Shown: positions 44,647-54,521 of the stretch, piece after piece | Numbering within the stretch: position 1 is the stretch's first letter | Layout of the letters: every line of letters starts with the position of its first letter | DNA from: Magnetospirillum moscoviense | GTDB lineage: Bacteria > Pseudomonadota > Alphaproteobacteria > Rhodospirillales > Magnetospirillaceae | Assembly (NCBI RefSeq): GCF_001650635.1 | Contig: NZ_LWQU01000085.1 | Span: 1 to 59,328 of the forward strand | Direction of reading: 5' to 3' | DNA: 59,328 nt | The notes under the pieces: generated by a model | Told to the model about the DNA's origin: nothing | What the model saw: only the letters and a program-made list of their open reading frames with translations | Database searches by the model: none | Position numbers and translations under genes: made by a program

Positions 44647-44666
44647 GCACTGCGATATCGCAGTGC
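44647..44666. promoter_or_regulatory. 20-bp perfect palindrome upstream of atp operon
   Basis: Ten-base arms (GCACTGCGAT/ATCGCAGTGC) meet with no spacer. An A-run follows on the plus strand. It is not a usual terminator for smc because no T-run follows. It lies 69 bases before the -35 box of the atp promoter and may be a regulator site. A second palindrome, TCAACATGTTGA, lies at 44705-44716, closer to that -35 box. Confidence 0.55.
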
Positions 44667-44734
44667 AAAAAATGGTCGGGTCGGTCTTGAATTTTTGTTT
44701 AAAATCAACATGTTGAAATTACTGGTTTCCGGCC

Positions 44735-44763
44735 TTGACACGCGCTGATGCACCCCTTATGTT
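44735..44763 (+). promoter_or_regulatory. Sigma-70-type promoter of the atp operon
   Basis: TTGACA (44735-44740) and TATGTT (44758-44763) are separated by exactly 17 bases. This is a consensus -35 and a good -10. Transcription would begin near 44770, about 50 bases before atpI. Confidence 0.7.
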
Positions 44764-44821
44764 GCCCGCGCTTTTGGCACCGATGCGACCGGACCAGGAT
44801 GTTCGCAAGGGCTCGATCTCG

Positions 44822-45178
44822 ATGAGTGAGCACGAAGGACCTTCAGGGCTGGACGATCTCGATACCCGCATCCGCGCGGCGCGCGAGCGGGAGATGGCTG
44901 AGACAGAGCAGAAACCGGGGCGGCGGACGTCGTCTTCGGGGATCGCCTTGGGGATGCGCATCTCGGTCGAGTTCGTGGCGGGCGTTGCCGTCGGGGTGGG
45001 CATAGGCTGGGGCCTGGACCACTTCTTCGGCACCAAGCCGTTGTTGATGGTGTTGTTCCTGCTTCTCGGCGGGGGCGCTGGCGTGATGAACGCCTATCGC
45101 GCCGCCAAGGGGTTGGATGCGACGGTCGGACTGGGGATGGCCCAGAAACGGCAGGCCAAGCGAACGAAGGACAGGTAG
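44822..45178 (+). CDS. atpI: ATP synthase accessory protein AtpI
   Basis: AtpI helps assemble the c-ring and may handle Mg2+. The 118-residue product has a charged, helical N-terminus (SEHEGPSGLDDLDTRIRAAR). Two transmembrane helices follow (SVEFVAGVAVGVGIGWGLDH and LLMVLFLLLGGGAGVMNAY). The start at 44822 suits the family. It heads the F0 genes atpB, atpE, atpF' and atpF. No F1 genes follow. Confidence 0.88.
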   Translation: MSEHEGPSGLDDLDTRIRAAREREMAETEQKPGRRTSSSGIALGMRISVEFVAGVAVGVGIGWGLDHFFGTKPLLMVLFLLLGGGAGVMNAYRAAKGLDATVGLGMAQKRQAKRTKDR

Positions 45179-45187
45179 GAGACTCTC

Positions 45188-45922
45188 GTGGCGAACCCGA
45201 TCGAGCAGTTCAAGATCAAGCCCATCATTCCGCTCGAAGTGGCGGGCGTCGACGTGTCGTTCACCAATTCCGCGGTGATGATGGTCATTTCGGTGGTGCT
45301 GATCACCGCCTTCCTGACGCTCTCGGTGCGCTCGCGCGCCTTGGTTCCCGGGCGCTGGCAAGCGCTGGCCGAGGTGTTCTATGAATTCATCGCCGGCATG
45401 CTGAAGGACAATGTGGGGCAGGAAGGGCGCAAGTATTTCCCCTTCATCTTCACCCTGTTCATGTTCGTGCTGTTCGGTAACCTGCTGGGCATGATCCCGG
45501 GCGCCTTCACCTATACCAGCCACGTCATCGTGACGTTCGGCATGGCCATCGTGGTGTTCATCGGCGTCACCATCATCGGTTTCGCCCGCCACGGCACCCA
45601 TTTCCTGCGCATGTTCTTCCCCGAGGGTGCCCCGATCGCCACCGCGATCATCCTGGTGCCGATCGAGGTGATCTCGTACTTCTCGCGCCCGTTCAGCCTG
45701 GCGGTTCGTCTTTTCGCCAACATGACCGTCGGCCACATCATCTTGAAGGTGCTGGGCGGCTTCGTGGTCAGCCTGGGCGCGTTCTACGTCATTCCGGGCA
45801 TCGTGCCCTTCGCCTTCCTGGGCGCCATCACCGTTCTCGAGTTCGGTATCGCCCTGCTGCAGGCCTATGTCTTCACCATCCTGTCGTGCATCTACCTGCA
45901 CGACGCCATCCACATGCATTGA
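45188..45922 (+). CDS. atpB: ATP synthase F0 subunit a
   Basis: Subunit a forms the proton half-channels beside the c-ring. The 244-residue product has six to seven membrane helices and the essential arginine in RPFSLAVRLFANMTVGH, followed by HIILKVLGGFVVSLG. The C-terminal half (LEFGIALLQAYVFTILSCIY) completes the proton path. The start is GTG 45188, with AGGAG seven bases before it. Confidence 0.95.
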   Translation: MANPIEQFKIKPIIPLEVAGVDVSFTNSAVMMVISVVLITAFLTLSVRSRALVPGRWQALAEVFYEFIAGMLKDNVGQEGRKYFPFIFTLFMFVLFGNLLGMIPGAFTYTSHVIVTFGMAIVVFIGVTIIGFARHGTHFLRMFFPEGAPIATAIILVPIEVISYFSRPFSLAVRLFANMTVGHIILKVLGGFVVSLGAFYVIPGIVPFAFLGAITVLEFGIALLQAYVFTILSCIYLHDAIHMH

Positions 45923-45988
45923 TGGGTGGCTTCAGGGTTCTGACTTTTTCGTCTGTTTTCGGTTTCCAGTCCTCGAAGGAGCAAAATT

Positions 45989-46213
45989 ATGGAAGCGAGT
46001 GCTGCTAAGTTGATCGGTGCTGGTCTGGCCGCCATCGGCATGATCGGTTCGGGTATCGGCGTGGGTAACATTTGGGCCAACCTGATCGCCACCGTCGGCC
46101 GTAACCCGGCCGCCAAGGCGAACGTCGAGCTGTACGGCTGGATCGGCTTCGCGGTGACCGAAGCTATCGCGCTGTTCGCTCTGGTCGTCGCGCTGATGAT
46201 CCTCTTCGCCTAA
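45989..46213 (+). CDS. atpE: ATP synthase F0 subunit c
   Basis: This 74-residue hairpin protein forms the rotating c-ring. Helix 1 (AGLAAIGMIGSGIGVGNIWA) carries the Gly-rich packing motif. The polar loop is GRNPAAK. The proton-carrying glutamate is in helix 2 (FAVTEAIALFALVVALMI). It is followed by a stable hairpin with a GNRA loop. Because about 10-15 c subunits are needed per complex, differential mRNA stability here is plausible. Confidence 0.96.
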   Translation: MEASAAKLIGAGLAAIGMIGSGIGVGNIWANLIATVGRNPAAKANVELYGWIGFAVTEAIALFALVVALMILFA

Positions 46214-46252
46214 GGTTTCAGGCGAAGGTTCCTCCTTCGGAACGGTGTGAGA

Positions 46253-46282
46253 GCCGCGCCGCCGGGTAACCGGTGGCGCGGC
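46253..46282 (+). promoter_or_regulatory. GNRA-capped hairpin after atpE
   Basis: A 13-bp stem (arms 46253-46265 and 46270-46282, one G-U pair) is capped by GUAA. It lies 40 bases after the atpE stop and 50 before atpF'. It is well placed to protect the upstream atpE message or to cause partial termination. Confidence 0.65.
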
Positions 46283-46332
46283 CCGCCTCCCGCTCCGATA
46301 TCCCGCTTCAATACCCCATATGGAGCATCGGG

Positions 46333-46827
46333 ATGCCCCAGTTCGATCCGGCGTTCTTCGCGCCCCAGCTTTTCTGGCTGGCCGTCACTTTCATCACTTT
46401 GTACATCCTGATGTCCAAGGTGGCCCTGCCGAAGATCGGCGCCGTCCTCGACGAGCGTCAGCGCAAGATCGACGACAATCTCGACAAGGCCATGCAGTTG
46501 AAGGCCGAAGCCGAGGCCGCGATTGCCGCGTATGAAAAGGCTTTGGCCGAATCGCGCGCGCACGCGCACTCCGTCATCAAGGAAGCCAGCGAACGCCTGG
46601 CCAAGCAAGCCGATGAGCGCACCCGTGAGCTCAGCGCCAAGCTGGCCGAGCAGATCAAGGCCGGCGAGGTTCGCATTGCCGCCGCCAAGGAACAGGCCCT
46701 CGCCAATGTGCGAGACGTCGCCCTTGACGTCGCCGGCGCCGCCATCGCCCGTCTGGTTGGTACCAGCCCCGATCAGGGCAAGCTGGAATCGGCCATCGCC
46801 GCCGCGCTGAAGGAGAACGGACAATGA
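46333..46827 (+). CDS. atpG: ATP synthase F0 subunit b'
   Basis: Subunit b' pairs with b in photosynthetic and related alphaproteobacteria to make the peripheral stalk. The 164-residue product has one N-terminal membrane helix ([20 protein letters not shown]). A long charged helix follows ([20 protein letters not shown]). The ATG at 46333 has GGAG at seven bases. It overlaps atpF by four bases (ATGA). Confidence 0.9.
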   Translation: MPQFDPAFFAPQLFWLAVTFITLYILMSKVALPKIGAVLDERQRKIDDNLDKAMQLKAEAEAAIAAYEKALAESRAHAHSVIKEASERLAKQADERTRELSAKLAEQIKAGEVRIAAAKEQALANVRDVALDVAGAAIARLVGTSPDQGKLESAIAAALKENGQ

Positions 46828-47354
46828 TTTCGGTCGCCTACGCAGCCGACGCGCATCACGCCGCCGGTCCGTTCTACACCGATGCCGCCTTCTGGGTCGG
46901 CATCGCCTTCATCATGGTCGTCGCCCTGGCTATGAAGCCGGTGGTGCGCGCCCTGGGCGCCGGGCTCGACGCCCGGTCGGCCAAGATCAAGGCCCGCATC
47001 GACGAAGCCGCCCGCCTGCGTGAAGAGGCCCAGGAGACCCTGGCCCGCTATCAGCGCAAGCAGCGCGACGCCATGAAGGAAGCGGAAGAGATCATCGCCC
47101 ATGCCAAGGCCGAGGCCGAGCGCCTGGCCGCGCAGTCGGCCAAGGATCTCGACGCGTCCTTGAAGCGCCGCGAGCAGCAGGCCATGGACCGTATCGCCCA
47201 GGCCGAGGCCCAGGCGGTCAAGGAAGTCAAGAATCTGGCCGTCGATGTCGCCATCGCCGCCGCCCGTCAGGTTCTGGCCGAAAGCATCACCGCCGACCAG
47301 GCCGCCGCCCTGGTGGACGGCGCCATCCAGGAACTGCCGCACAAGCTGCATTAA
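46824..47354 (+). CDS. atpF: ATP synthase F0 subunit b
   Basis: This is the second stalk subunit, 176 residues. Its membrane helix is [21 protein letters not shown] long coiled helix follows ([20 protein letters not shown] and beyond) with [19 protein letters not shown] near the end. Together with b' it holds F1 against rotation. It ends the operon, and a 15-bp terminator stem follows. Confidence 0.92.
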   Translation: MISVAYAADAHHAAGPFYTDAAFWVGIAFIMVVALAMKPVVRALGAGLDARSAKIKARIDEAARLREEAQETLARYQRKQRDAMKEAEEIIAHAKAEAERLAAQSAKDLDASLKRREQQAMDRIAQAEAQAVKEVKNLAVDVAIAAARQVLAESITADQAAALVDGAIQELPHKLH

Positions 47355-47379
47355 GGTCCTGACGGCTAAAACGCTCTAG

Positions 47380-47413
47380 CAAAGCCCCCTCGGGTCTTCC
47401 CGAGGGGGCTTTG
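47380..47413 (+). terminator. Strong terminator of the atp operon
   Basis: A 15-bp perfect stem (47380-47394 paired with 47399-47413) encloses a 4-base loop TCTT. The following run is short (TCGGTTT), so it could also act in the reverse direction, but the stem is unusually strong. Confidence 0.85.
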
Positions 47414-47453
47414 TCGGTTTAGGGTGGGTGTATTGGATAGCGGAGCCGTCCCC

Positions 47454-47807
47454 ATGCCCTTCGTCACCCGCGATACCGACGGCCGTCTGATCGCCATCGC
47501 CGAATTCCCGCTGGACGACAGCGCCGAGGAATTGGCCGCCGACGACCCGGAAATTGTCGCCTTCGTCGAACGCACCTGCGACCTGGCCATCGAAGGGGCC
47601 GGCGAGGCGCCGTTCATCAACGCCGATCTGGCCTTCATCCGCGTGGTCGAGGATCTGATCGAGGTGCTGATGCGCAAGGGCGTGCTGGCCCTGACCGACC
47701 TGCCGGGGCCGGCCCAGGAAAAGCTGATGAGCCGCCGGGCACTGCGCCATTGGCTGGCCGGCGTGGCGGGTATCGTCGATGATGGCGGCGAAGGCAAGAT
47801 CATCTAG
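47454..47807 (+). CDS. Conserved hypothetical protein
   Basis: This 117-residue soluble protein (MPFVTRDTDGRLIAIAEFPL, then DLIEVLMRKGVLALTDLPG) resembles a proteobacterial family often labelled tryptophan-synthase-beta-like, but without any catalytic motif of that enzyme. Its function is unknown. The start at 47454 has GGAG before it. It overlaps the next gene by 29 bases, which implies coupling. Confidence 0.7.
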   Translation: MPFVTRDTDGRLIAIAEFPLDDSAEELAADDPEIVAFVERTCDLAIEGAGEAPFINADLAFIRVVEDLIEVLMRKGVLALTDLPGPAQEKLMSRRALRHWLAGVAGIVDDGGEGKII

Positions 47808-48651
47808 GGCCGTCCTGGCCATCTGGGCGGTGGCGGTGGGCGTTCCCGCCTTCGCCGACCCGGTCGGCTTTCCCGGCGCGCAGGGAACCGGATATCCGTG
47901 GGTTGAGCAGGTCACCGCCGATCTGGTCGTGCCGCCCGGTGACGGCAAGCGGCCGGCCTTGGTGATCCTGCATGGATCGGGGGGGATCGACGGCCGCGGC
48001 GCCTTCCATGCCGCCGAAATGCAGCGCCGTGGTTTCGCCACCTTGGAAGTGCTGATGTTCCCGCCGGGTGGCCGCCCGCGCGAGGGCCATCACGTCAACC
48101 TGACCCACGCCTATGGGGCGCTGAAATATCTGGCCGGGCGTGACGATATCGATCCGGGCAGGATTGCGGTGATGGGTTTCTCGTTCGGGGCCAATCTGGC
48201 CATCCGCACCGCCTCGGCCCCCACGCGTGAAGCCTTCGACGACGATCTGGGCGGGTTGCGATTCGCTGTCCACGTCGCTTTCTATCCGACCTGCTGGACT
48301 CATGCGCGGCTGCAGACCAATCCGCGTCACCCCCAGTTCGGGACCTTCGATCGCCTGACCGGCGCGCCGGTGCTGATCCTGGCCGGGGGCCAGGATGATT
48401 ACGGCCGGCCCGACGATTGCGCGCGTTTTGCCCGGATGCTCGAGGACAAGCCGGGGGCCAGGATCGACCTGGAATTCTATCCCCAGGCCACCCATGGCTG
48501 GGACGGCCAGACCGATCGCGAGCGCTTCATCTATGATGCGATGGCGTTCGAGGGGCGTGGCGGCAAGGTTCGCCTGACCCCCGACCCGGAAATCGCCGAG
48601 CGCTCGCGCCGCCGGGCGGCTGACTTTCTGGCGGGCGTCCTCGAGCCCTAG
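47779..48651 (+). CDS. Exported dienelactone-hydrolase-like protein
   Basis: The 290-residue alpha/beta hydrolase has a signal peptide ([20 protein letters not shown], cleaved near AFAD). The nucleophile elbow is GFSFGA, where the catalytic residue is Ser within G-F-S-F-G. The oxyanion region is LHGSGG, and the acid and histidine are in GGQDDYGRP and QATHGWDG. Likely substrates are esters or lactones in the periplasm. Its stop overlaps the convergent kup stop by four bases (CTAG). Confidence 0.82.
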   Translation: MMAAKARSSRAVLAIWAVAVGVPAFADPVGFPGAQGTGYPWVEQVTADLVVPPGDGKRPALVILHGSGGIDGRGAFHAAEMQRRGFATLEVLMFPPGGRPREGHHVNLTHAYGALKYLAGRDDIDPGRIAVMGFSFGANLAIRTASAPTREAFDDDLGGLRFAVHVAFYPTCWTHARLQTNPRHPQFGTFDRLTGAPVLILAGGQDDYGRPDDCARFARMLEDKPGARIDLEFYPQATHGWDGQTDRERFIYDAMAFEGRGGKVRLTPDPEIAERSRRRAADFLAGVLEP

Positions 48652-50543
48652 ATTTCCACCTGGCTGCCCAGTTCGACGACGCGGTTGCTGGGCAGTTGGA
48701 AGAAGTCCATGGCATTGGTGGCCGACCGGGCCATCCAGGCGAACAATTGTTCGCGCCACGGGGCCATGCCGGGATTCTGCGAGGCGATGATGGTCTCGCG
48801 CGACAGGAAGTAACTGATGGACATCGGTTCGTAGAAGAAGCCCAACTGCTCGGTCTTGGCCTGAGCCATGGTCTTGGGGATGTTGGGATCCTCCATGAAG
48901 CCGAAGCGCAGGGTCAGGCGCTGGAAGCCCGGCGCCAGCACTTCATGCTCGATGCGCTTGTCCGCCGACACGAAGGGCGTCTCGGCCATGATCACCGTCA
49001 GGATCACCACCCGCTCGTGCACCACCTTGTTGTGCTTCAGATTGTGCAGCAGGGCCAGCGGAATGCCCTCGCGGGTGCCGGTCAGGAAGATGGCGGTGCC
49101 CGAGACGCGGGTGACCCGCGCCGACAGCGAGGCCAGGAAGGCATCGACCGGCATGGCGTCGTGGGCCAGCTTGGCCATCAACAACTGGCGGCCGCGCTTC
49201 CAGGTGGTCAGGAACACGAACACCACCAGGCCGATGGCCAGCGGGAACCAGCCGCCATGGGGAATCTTGGTGGAATTGGCCAGGAAGAAGGCCAGATCCA
49301 TCACCAGGAACAGCCCGACCAGGCCGAACACCCAATTCTTCTTCCACCCCCACAGCAGCAGCATGACCATGCCGATCAGGGTGGCGTCGATGACCATGGT
49401 GCCGGTCACCGCCACGCCATAGGCCGAAGCCAGGTTGGACGAGGTGCGAAAGCCCAGCACCAGGGCCATCACGAAGATCATCAGCGTCCAGTTCAGCACC
49501 GGCACGTAGATCTGGCCGATTTCCTGTTCCGAGGTGTGGACGATGGTCATGCGCGGCAGATAGCCCAGCTGAATGGCCTGGCGGGTCACCGAGAAGGCGC
49601 CGGAAATCACCGCCTGCGAGGCGATGACGGTGGCGCAGGTGGCCAGCAGCAGCAGCGGCACGCCGGCCCAGGCCGGGGCCATCTTGAAGAACGGGTTCTC
49701 CAGCGCGGCCGGATTGGTCAACAGCAGCGCGCCCTGACCGAAATAATTGAGCAGCAAGGCCGGCAGCACCAGGAAGTACCAGGCCAGGCGGATCGGCACC
49801 CGGCCGAAATGGCCCATGTCGGCGTAAAGCGCCTCGGCGCCGGTCACCGCCAGCACCACCGAGCCCAAGGCCAGGAACCCGATCCAGCCGTCGTTATACA
49901 GGAACAGAATGGCCCAATGCGGCGACAGCGACTTCAGGACGTCGGGGGCCAGGCCGATATTGCGCACGCCCATGACCGCCAACACGGTGAACCAGATGAT
50001 CATGATCGGGCCGAACATCTTGCCGACGGCGTCGGTGCCGTGCTTCTGGATGGCGAACAAGATCACCAGGATGCCGATGGTCAGCGGCACGACATATTGG
50101 TCCAGCGCCGGGGCCACCACCTGCAGGCCTTCCACCGCCGACAGGATCGAGATGGCCGGGGTGATCATCGAATCGCCATAGAACAAGGCGGCGGCGAAGA
50201 TGCCCAGGGCGGCGACCAGGGCCGACAGGCCGGGCCTGCCTTGCGCGGCGCGGCCGACCAGGGCCAGCAGGGCCAGCGATCCGCCCTCGCCCTTGTTGTC
50301 GGCGCGCATGATGAAGATGACGTATTTGATGGAGACCACGATGGTCACCGCCCAGAACACCAGGGACAGCACGCCGAACACATGCAGCCGATCCAGCGCC
50401 AGCGGATGCGGGCCGGCGAAGGTTTCCTTCATGGCGTAAAGCGGGCTGGTGCCGATGTCGCCGAAGACGACGCCGATGGCGCCGAACATCAGGGCGAAGA
50501 CATTGCGCGAATGGCCGTGTCCGGCCCCGTCGGGTGCGCTCAT
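48648..50543 (-). CDS. kup: Kup-type potassium transporter
   Basis: Kup imports potassium with protons. The 631-residue product has about 12 membrane helices. The first includes [16 protein letters not shown], and the selectivity region has [19 protein letters not shown]. The C-terminal 150 residues form a cytosolic domain ([20 protein letters not shown]). The start is ATG 50543. It is convergent with the hydrolase and shares four bases with it. A sirtuin gene lies upstream. Confidence 0.95.
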   Translation of the reverse strand: MSAPDGAGHGHSRNVFALMFGAIGVVFGDIGTSPLYAMKETFAGPHPLALDRLHVFGVLSLVFWAVTIVVSIKYVIFIMRADNKGEGGSLALLALVGRAAQGRPGLSALVAALGIFAAALFYGDSMITPAISILSAVEGLQVVAPALDQYVVPLTIGILVILFAIQKHGTDAVGKMFGPIMIIWFTVLAVMGVRNIGLAPDVLKSLSPHWAILFLYNDGWIGFLALGSVVLAVTGAEALYADMGHFGRVPIRLAWYFLVLPALLLNYFGQGALLLTNPAALENPFFKMAPAWAGVPLLLLATCATVIASQAVISGAFSVTRQAIQLGYLPRMTIVHTSEQEIGQIYVPVLNWTLMIFVMALVLGFRTSSNLASAYGVAVTGTMVIDATLIGMVMLLLWGWKKNWVFGLVGLFLVMDLAFFLANSTKIPHGGWFPLAIGLVVFVFLTTWKRGRQLLMAKLAHDAMPVDAFLASLSARVTRVSGTAIFLTGTREGIPLALLHNLKHNKVVHERVVILTVIMAETPFVSADKRIEHEVLAPGFQRLTLRFGFMEDPNIPKTMAQAKTEQLGFFYEPMSISYFLSRETIIASQNPGMAPWREQLFAWMARSATNAMDFFQLPSNRVVELGSQVEI

Positions 50544-50597
50544 CTCGGTGATTCCCCTTATAGACGGTGCGCATATGGCCTCGAACCGCGAGAAGAG

Positions 50598-51323
50598 TCA
50601 AGCAGCCCCAAGCAGGCGTTCGACGAAGGCTGGAACCACCTGGGACGCCGGTCCCAGCACGGTCTCGGCGAACAGGCTGGCGCCCTCGCTAGGTTCGAGG
50701 TTCAGTTCTACCGTGTGGGCACGGCCGGCGCGGCGCACGCCCAGCACGAAGCCGGCGGCCGGATAGACGTTGCCCGAGGTCCCGATCGAGACGAACAGGT
50801 CGCAGTCCATCAGCGCCCGCTCGATGCGATCCATGGCCAACGGCATCTCGCCGAACCACACCACATGCGGGCGCAGGCGGCCGGGGCGGCGGCAATCGGG
50901 GCAGCGTTCGTCGACGGTCAGGTCGCCCCGCCATTCGAACGGATCGTCGCAGACCTGGCAGCGGACCTTCAGCAACTCGCCATGCATGTGGATCAGGTTG
51001 CGGCTGCCGGCCCGTTCGTGCAGGTCGTCGATGTTCTGGGTGACCACCAGCACTTCGCCGGGCCAAGCCGCTTCCAGCCGGGCCAGGGCCAGGTGGGCCG
51101 GGTTGGGGGCGATGGCGGGGTCCTGCAGGCCGCGCCGTCGGGCGTTATAGAAATCCTGGACCAGCGCAGGGTTGGCCGCGAACGCCTCGGGCGTGGCGAC
51201 GTCCTCCAGGCGGACCTTCGACCACAAACCGCCTTCGCAGCGAAAGGTATCCAGGCCGGATTCCTTCGAGATACCGGCGCCGGTCAGCACGACGATCCGG
51301 CCCTGACGGGGCAAGTGGGGCAT
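50598..51323 (-). CDS. cobB: Sirtuin-type NAD-dependent protein deacylase
   Basis: CobB removes acetyl or succinyl groups from lysine using NAD. The 241-residue product has the NAD-binding [14 protein letters not shown], the [12 protein letters not shown] segment, and the catalytic histidine in NLIHMHGEL. Two CxxC pairs bind zinc (CQVCDDP and RCPDCRR). It starts at ATG 51323 with [17 protein letters not shown]. It lies between kup and a chemoreceptor on the minus strand. Confidence 0.93.
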   Translation of the reverse strand: MPHLPRQGRIVVLTGAGISKESGLDTFRCEGGLWSKVRLEDVATPEAFAANPALVQDFYNARRRGLQDPAIAPNPAHLALARLEAAWPGEVLVVTQNIDDLHERAGSRNLIHMHGELLKVRCQVCDDPFEWRGDLTVDERCPDCRRPGRLRPHVVWFGEMPLAMDRIERALMDCDLFVSIGTSGNVYPAAGFVLGVRRAGRAHTVELNLEPSEGASLFAETVLGPASQVVPAFVERLLGAA

Positions 51324-51356
51324 GAATCCTCCGGGGCGATCAATCGCCCGATGATG

Positions 51357-53075
51357 TCATGCCGTCCGCACGCCCTCCAGGAAATCGTCGATGATCACCT
51401 TGAGATCGCGGGCCTGTTGCGACAAGGACCCCGACGCCGCCAGCACCTGCTTGGCCGCCGCGCCGGTTTCGCCGGCCGCCGTCTGGACGCCGGCGATGTT
51501 GTGGCGAACCTCGGCGCTGCCGCTCGAGGCCTGATCGACCGAGCGGGCGATCTCGGTGGTGGCGGCCGATTGCTCCTCGACGGCGACGGCGATCGACGCG
51601 GCGTTCTCGCCGACATGCTGGATGACGCTGACGATGGATTGGATGGCGGCGACCACCTTGGCGGTCTTTTCCTGGACCAGGGCGATCTGGGCTCCGATTT
51701 CGTCGGTGGCCTTGGCGGTCTGGTTAGCCAGCCCCTTGACCTCGTTGGCGACCACCGCGAAGCCCTTGCCGGCCTCGCCGGCACGCGCCGCTTCGATGGT
51801 GGCGTTCAGGGCCAGAAGGTTGGTCTGGCTGGCGATGGCGGTGATCAGGCTGACCACCTCGCCGATATGGCGGACCGCTTCGGCCAGGCCATCGACGTCG
51901 GATGCCGCGCGGTTGGCCTCGCCGACGGCGCCGTCGGCGATGGCCGAGGATTCGGCGACCCGGCGGCTGATCTCGCCGATCGAGGCGGCCAATTCCTCGG
52001 CGGCCGAGGCGACGGCCTGCACGTTGGCCGAGGCCTCGTCCGAGGCGTGCGAGGCGGCGGTGGCCTGTTGGGCCGTTTGCGCGGCCGCGCCCGACATCGC
52101 CCCTGCGGTGGCTTCCAACTGGGTCGAGGCGGCCGCGACATGCTTGACCACCTCGGTCGCCCCGGAATCGAAATCCGAAGTCAGGCGGGTGATCAGGTCG
52201 GCACGACGCTGGCGGGCTTCGGCGGCTTCGCGCTCGCGTGCCTCCAACTCTTGCTGGCGGGCCAGCCCTTGGCGGAAGATCTCCAGGGCGTGCGCCATCT
52301 CGCCGATCTCGTCGCCCCGGTCGGCGCCGGGGACATGGACGCTGGAATCGCCGCCGGCCAGTCCGCGCATGGCACCGGTGATGCCGGCCAGTGGCGGCAC
52401 GATCGAGCGGGTGGTGCCCCAGCTGATCAGCGCGCCCAGCGCCAGGCCGACCACCAGGGCGCCCCACGACATCAGCTGCAATTGGTTCAGTTGGCTTTCG
52501 ACGTCGTCGGTATCGGTGGCCAACAGGCCCTTCTGGCTGTCGACCATGCCGCCATGGCGCTTGCCGTCGGCGCCGCGTTCACCGGCCAGAATGGTGATGG
52601 CGCGGGTGACCCGGGGCAGCAGGTCGCGCACCAGGATGGCCGACCCGGCCTCGCCGGCGCCGGCCTTTTCCGCTTCGGCCTGGAAGGAATTGATTTGCGG
52701 CAGCAGGGCTTTCAGCTCGCGCCAGAGCTCGACATTCTTGGGATTGGTGAACTGGGCCGCCAGCGCGTCCATCTCGGGGAGCTGCCCGTTGATGATGGTC
52801 CAGGCCTCGGCGCGATCGACCTTGAAGCCGTCCTTGCCGGTCAGCAGAAAGCCGCGCAACGACGCCAGCGAGGATTGCAGCTGGGTCTGAATGCTGGCGC
52901 TGATTTCCGCCACCGGCATCCGCAGATCGACGATCCGGCGGTTGACCTCGACGATCCGGCCCGACGACAGGGCAACGGTGCCGGCCAGGATCAGGATCAA
53001 GCCGCACAGCGACAGGAAGCCGATCGACAGCCGCCTACCAATTGGTATGGAATTCGCCAGTTTGGTAAAGTTCAT
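51357..53075 (-). CDS. Methyl-accepting chemotaxis protein
   Basis: This 572-residue membrane receptor has TM1 (about 10-35, [19 protein letters not shown]), a four-helix periplasmic sensor (about 36-195) and TM2 (about 205-225, [20 protein letters not shown]). A HAMP domain and a long signalling coiled coil follow. The tip hairpin that contacts CheA/CheW is intact ([20 protein letters not shown] and beyond). There is no CheR-binding C-terminal pentapeptide. The ATG at 53075 has GGGGAGG close upstream. Confidence 0.93.
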   Translation of the reverse strand: MNFTKLANSIPIGRRLSIGFLSLCGLILILAGTVALSSGRIVEVNRRIVDLRMPVAEISASIQTQLQSSLASLRGFLLTGKDGFKVDRAEAWTIINGQLPEMDALAAQFTNPKNVELWRELKALLPQINSFQAEAEKAGAGEAGSAILVRDLLPRVTRAITILAGERGADGKRHGGMVDSQKGLLATDTDDVESQLNQLQLMSWGALVVGLALGALISWGTTRSIVPPLAGITGAMRGLAGGDSSVHVPGADRGDEIGEMAHALEIFRQGLARQQELEAREREAAEARQRRADLITRLTSDFDSGATEVVKHVAAASTQLEATAGAMSGAAAQTAQQATAASHASDEASANVQAVASAAEELAASIGEISRRVAESSAIADGAVGEANRAASDVDGLAEAVRHIGEVVSLITAIASQTNLLALNATIEAARAGEAGKGFAVVANEVKGLANQTAKATDEIGAQIALVQEKTAKVVAAIQSIVSVIQHVGENAASIAVAVEEQSAATTEIARSVDQASSGSAEVRHNIAGVQTAAGETGAAAKQVLAASGSLSQQARDLKVIIDDFLEGVRTA

Positions 53076-53204
53076 GACCTCCCCTGCTCCTCGGCCAATA
53101 GCCCCACTTTTGTGGGCGCTTTCCAAGGATAAAAGAAATGACTTAGGTCAAGTTGCGGCAGCATCCCCCTTGCGGGAAGGCGGCGAAAGGGGTATCCGGG
53201 ATCG

Positions 53205-53675
53205 ATGATCAAGGTCTTGTTCGTCTGCACCGGAAACATCTGCCGCTCGCCCACCGCCGAGGGGGTGTTCCGCGCCCTGGTGGCGGCGGAAGGCCTGGTC
53301 GATCGTATAGGATGGGACTCCGCCGGCACCCACGGCTACCATGTCGGCGAGCCGCCCGACCAGCGCTCGACGGCCGCCGCGGCGCGGCGCGGTGTCGTCA
53401 TGGCCGATTTGCGGGCCCGCAAGGTAGCCGCGGCGGATTTCGACGAATTCGATCTGGTGTTGGCGATGGACCGCAGCCACCACGACATTCTGGCCCGTCT
53501 GTGCCCCAAGGGGCGCGAGGAGCGCCTGGCCCTTTTCATGGATTTCGCCCCCGCGTGGGGGATCAAGGATGTCCCCGACCCTTATTATGGCGGTGCCGAC
53601 GGGTTCGAGCGGGTGCTGGACATGATCGAGGCCGGTGCGCGCGGCGTGCTGGTCCATCTGCGGGAGCGGCTTTAG
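53205..53675 (+). CDS. Low-molecular-weight phosphatase
   Basis: This 156-residue protein has the CX5R phosphatase loop (FVCTGNICRSPTAEG, Cys8) and the acid loop DVPDPYYGG. It may act on phosphotyrosine proteins. A related LMW-PTP subgroup is a ribulosamine-5-phosphate phosphatase, described in work on bacterial fructosamine-3-kinase homologues. The next gene starts directly at its stop (TAG then GTG), so the pair probably performs sequential steps. Confidence 0.9.
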   Translation: MIKVLFVCTGNICRSPTAEGVFRALVAAEGLVDRIGWDSAGTHGYHVGEPPDQRSTAAAARRGVVMADLRARKVAAADFDEFDLVLAMDRSHHDILARLCPKGREERLALFMDFAPAWGIKDVPDPYYGGADGFERVLDMIEAGARGVLVHLRERL

Positions 53676-54521
53676 GTGCAGGCCCGGGTTCCGGCCCTGG
53701 TCGAACGCTTCACCGGCCGCAAGGTCGATGCCATGGCCCCGTTGTCGGGCGGCTCGGTCGGTCGGGTGCTGCTGATCCAATTGGCCGGCAACGGTCGGGT
53801 GGTGGCCAAGCTGGGACCGGGGCTTGAGCCCGAGGGCTGGATGGTCCGCCAGTTGGCGTGTCGGTCGCGGCTGCCCTTGCCGACCATCATCCATGCCGAC
53901 GACGATTTGCTGCTGATGGAACATGTGGATGGCGGCGATGCGCTGACCGGCGCGGCCCAGGCCCATGCCGCCGAATTGCTGGCCGACCTGCACGGGGCGT
54001 CGTGGCATTCCTTTGGGCTTGAGCGCGACACCGTCATCGGCGGCTTGCCGCAGGTCAATACGGCCACCCATCGCTGGCTTGATTTCTTTCGCGACCACCG
54101 CCTGCTGGCGATGGCCCGCCACGCGCTGGATGCGGGCCGGCTGCCGGCCGAAACCATGCACCGGATCGAGATTCTGGCCGCACGCCTGCCCAGTTGGATC
54201 GAGGAGCCGGCACAACCAGCCCTGCTGCATGGCGATTGCTGGACCGGCAACATCCTGGTCAAGGGCGGTCGGGTCGCCGCCTTCATCGACCCGGCCATCT
54301 ATTACGGCCATCCCGAGATCGAGCTGGCCTTCGGCACCATGTTCGGCACCTTCGACGAGTCCTTCTTTCGCCGTTATGGCGAGATCCGGCCGATCGCGCC
54401 CGGCTTCTGGGAGGAACGGCGCGACCTTTACCTGCTTTATCCCCTGCTGGTCCATGTCCGCCTGTTCGGCGGCTCTTATTTGGACGGTGTCGGCCGGGTG
54501 TTGGACAGGTTCTTGGGATAG
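53676..54521 (+). CDS. Fructosamine-3-kinase family protein
   Basis: The 281-residue product belongs to the fructosamine/ribulosamine kinase family (aminoglycoside-kinase fold). Family members phosphorylate the sugar attached to a lysine so that it falls off the protein. The catalytic loop LLHGDCWTGNIL and the metal motif AAFIDPAIYYGHPEIELA are intact. The N-terminal glycine loop is LSGGSVGRV. In bacteria these are often ribulosamine/erythrulosamine kinases acting after a phosphatase. The GTG start follows the phosphatase stop without a gap. Confidence 0.88.
   Translation: MQARVPALVERFTGRKVDAMAPLSGGSVGRVLLIQLAGNGRVVAKLGPGLEPEGWMVRQLACRSRLPLPTIIHADDDLLLMEHVDGGDALTGAAQAHAAELLADLHGASWHSFGLERDTVIGGLPQVNTATHRWLDFFRDHRLLAMARHALDAGRLPAETMHRIEILAARLPSWIEEPAQPALLHGDCWTGNILVKGGRVAAFIDPAIYYGHPEIELAFGTMFGTFDESFFRRYGEIRPIAPGFWEERRDLYLLYPLLVHVRLFGGSYLDGVGRVLDRFLG

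Noticed and set aside
48696-53132. Very long plus-strand open frame (1478 codons) across kup, cobB and the chemoreceptor
   Set aside because: It is the antisense of three well-recognised genes. High GC with G/C at third positions removes stop codons on the opposite strand, and the translation is low-complexity Gly/His/Gln/Arg.
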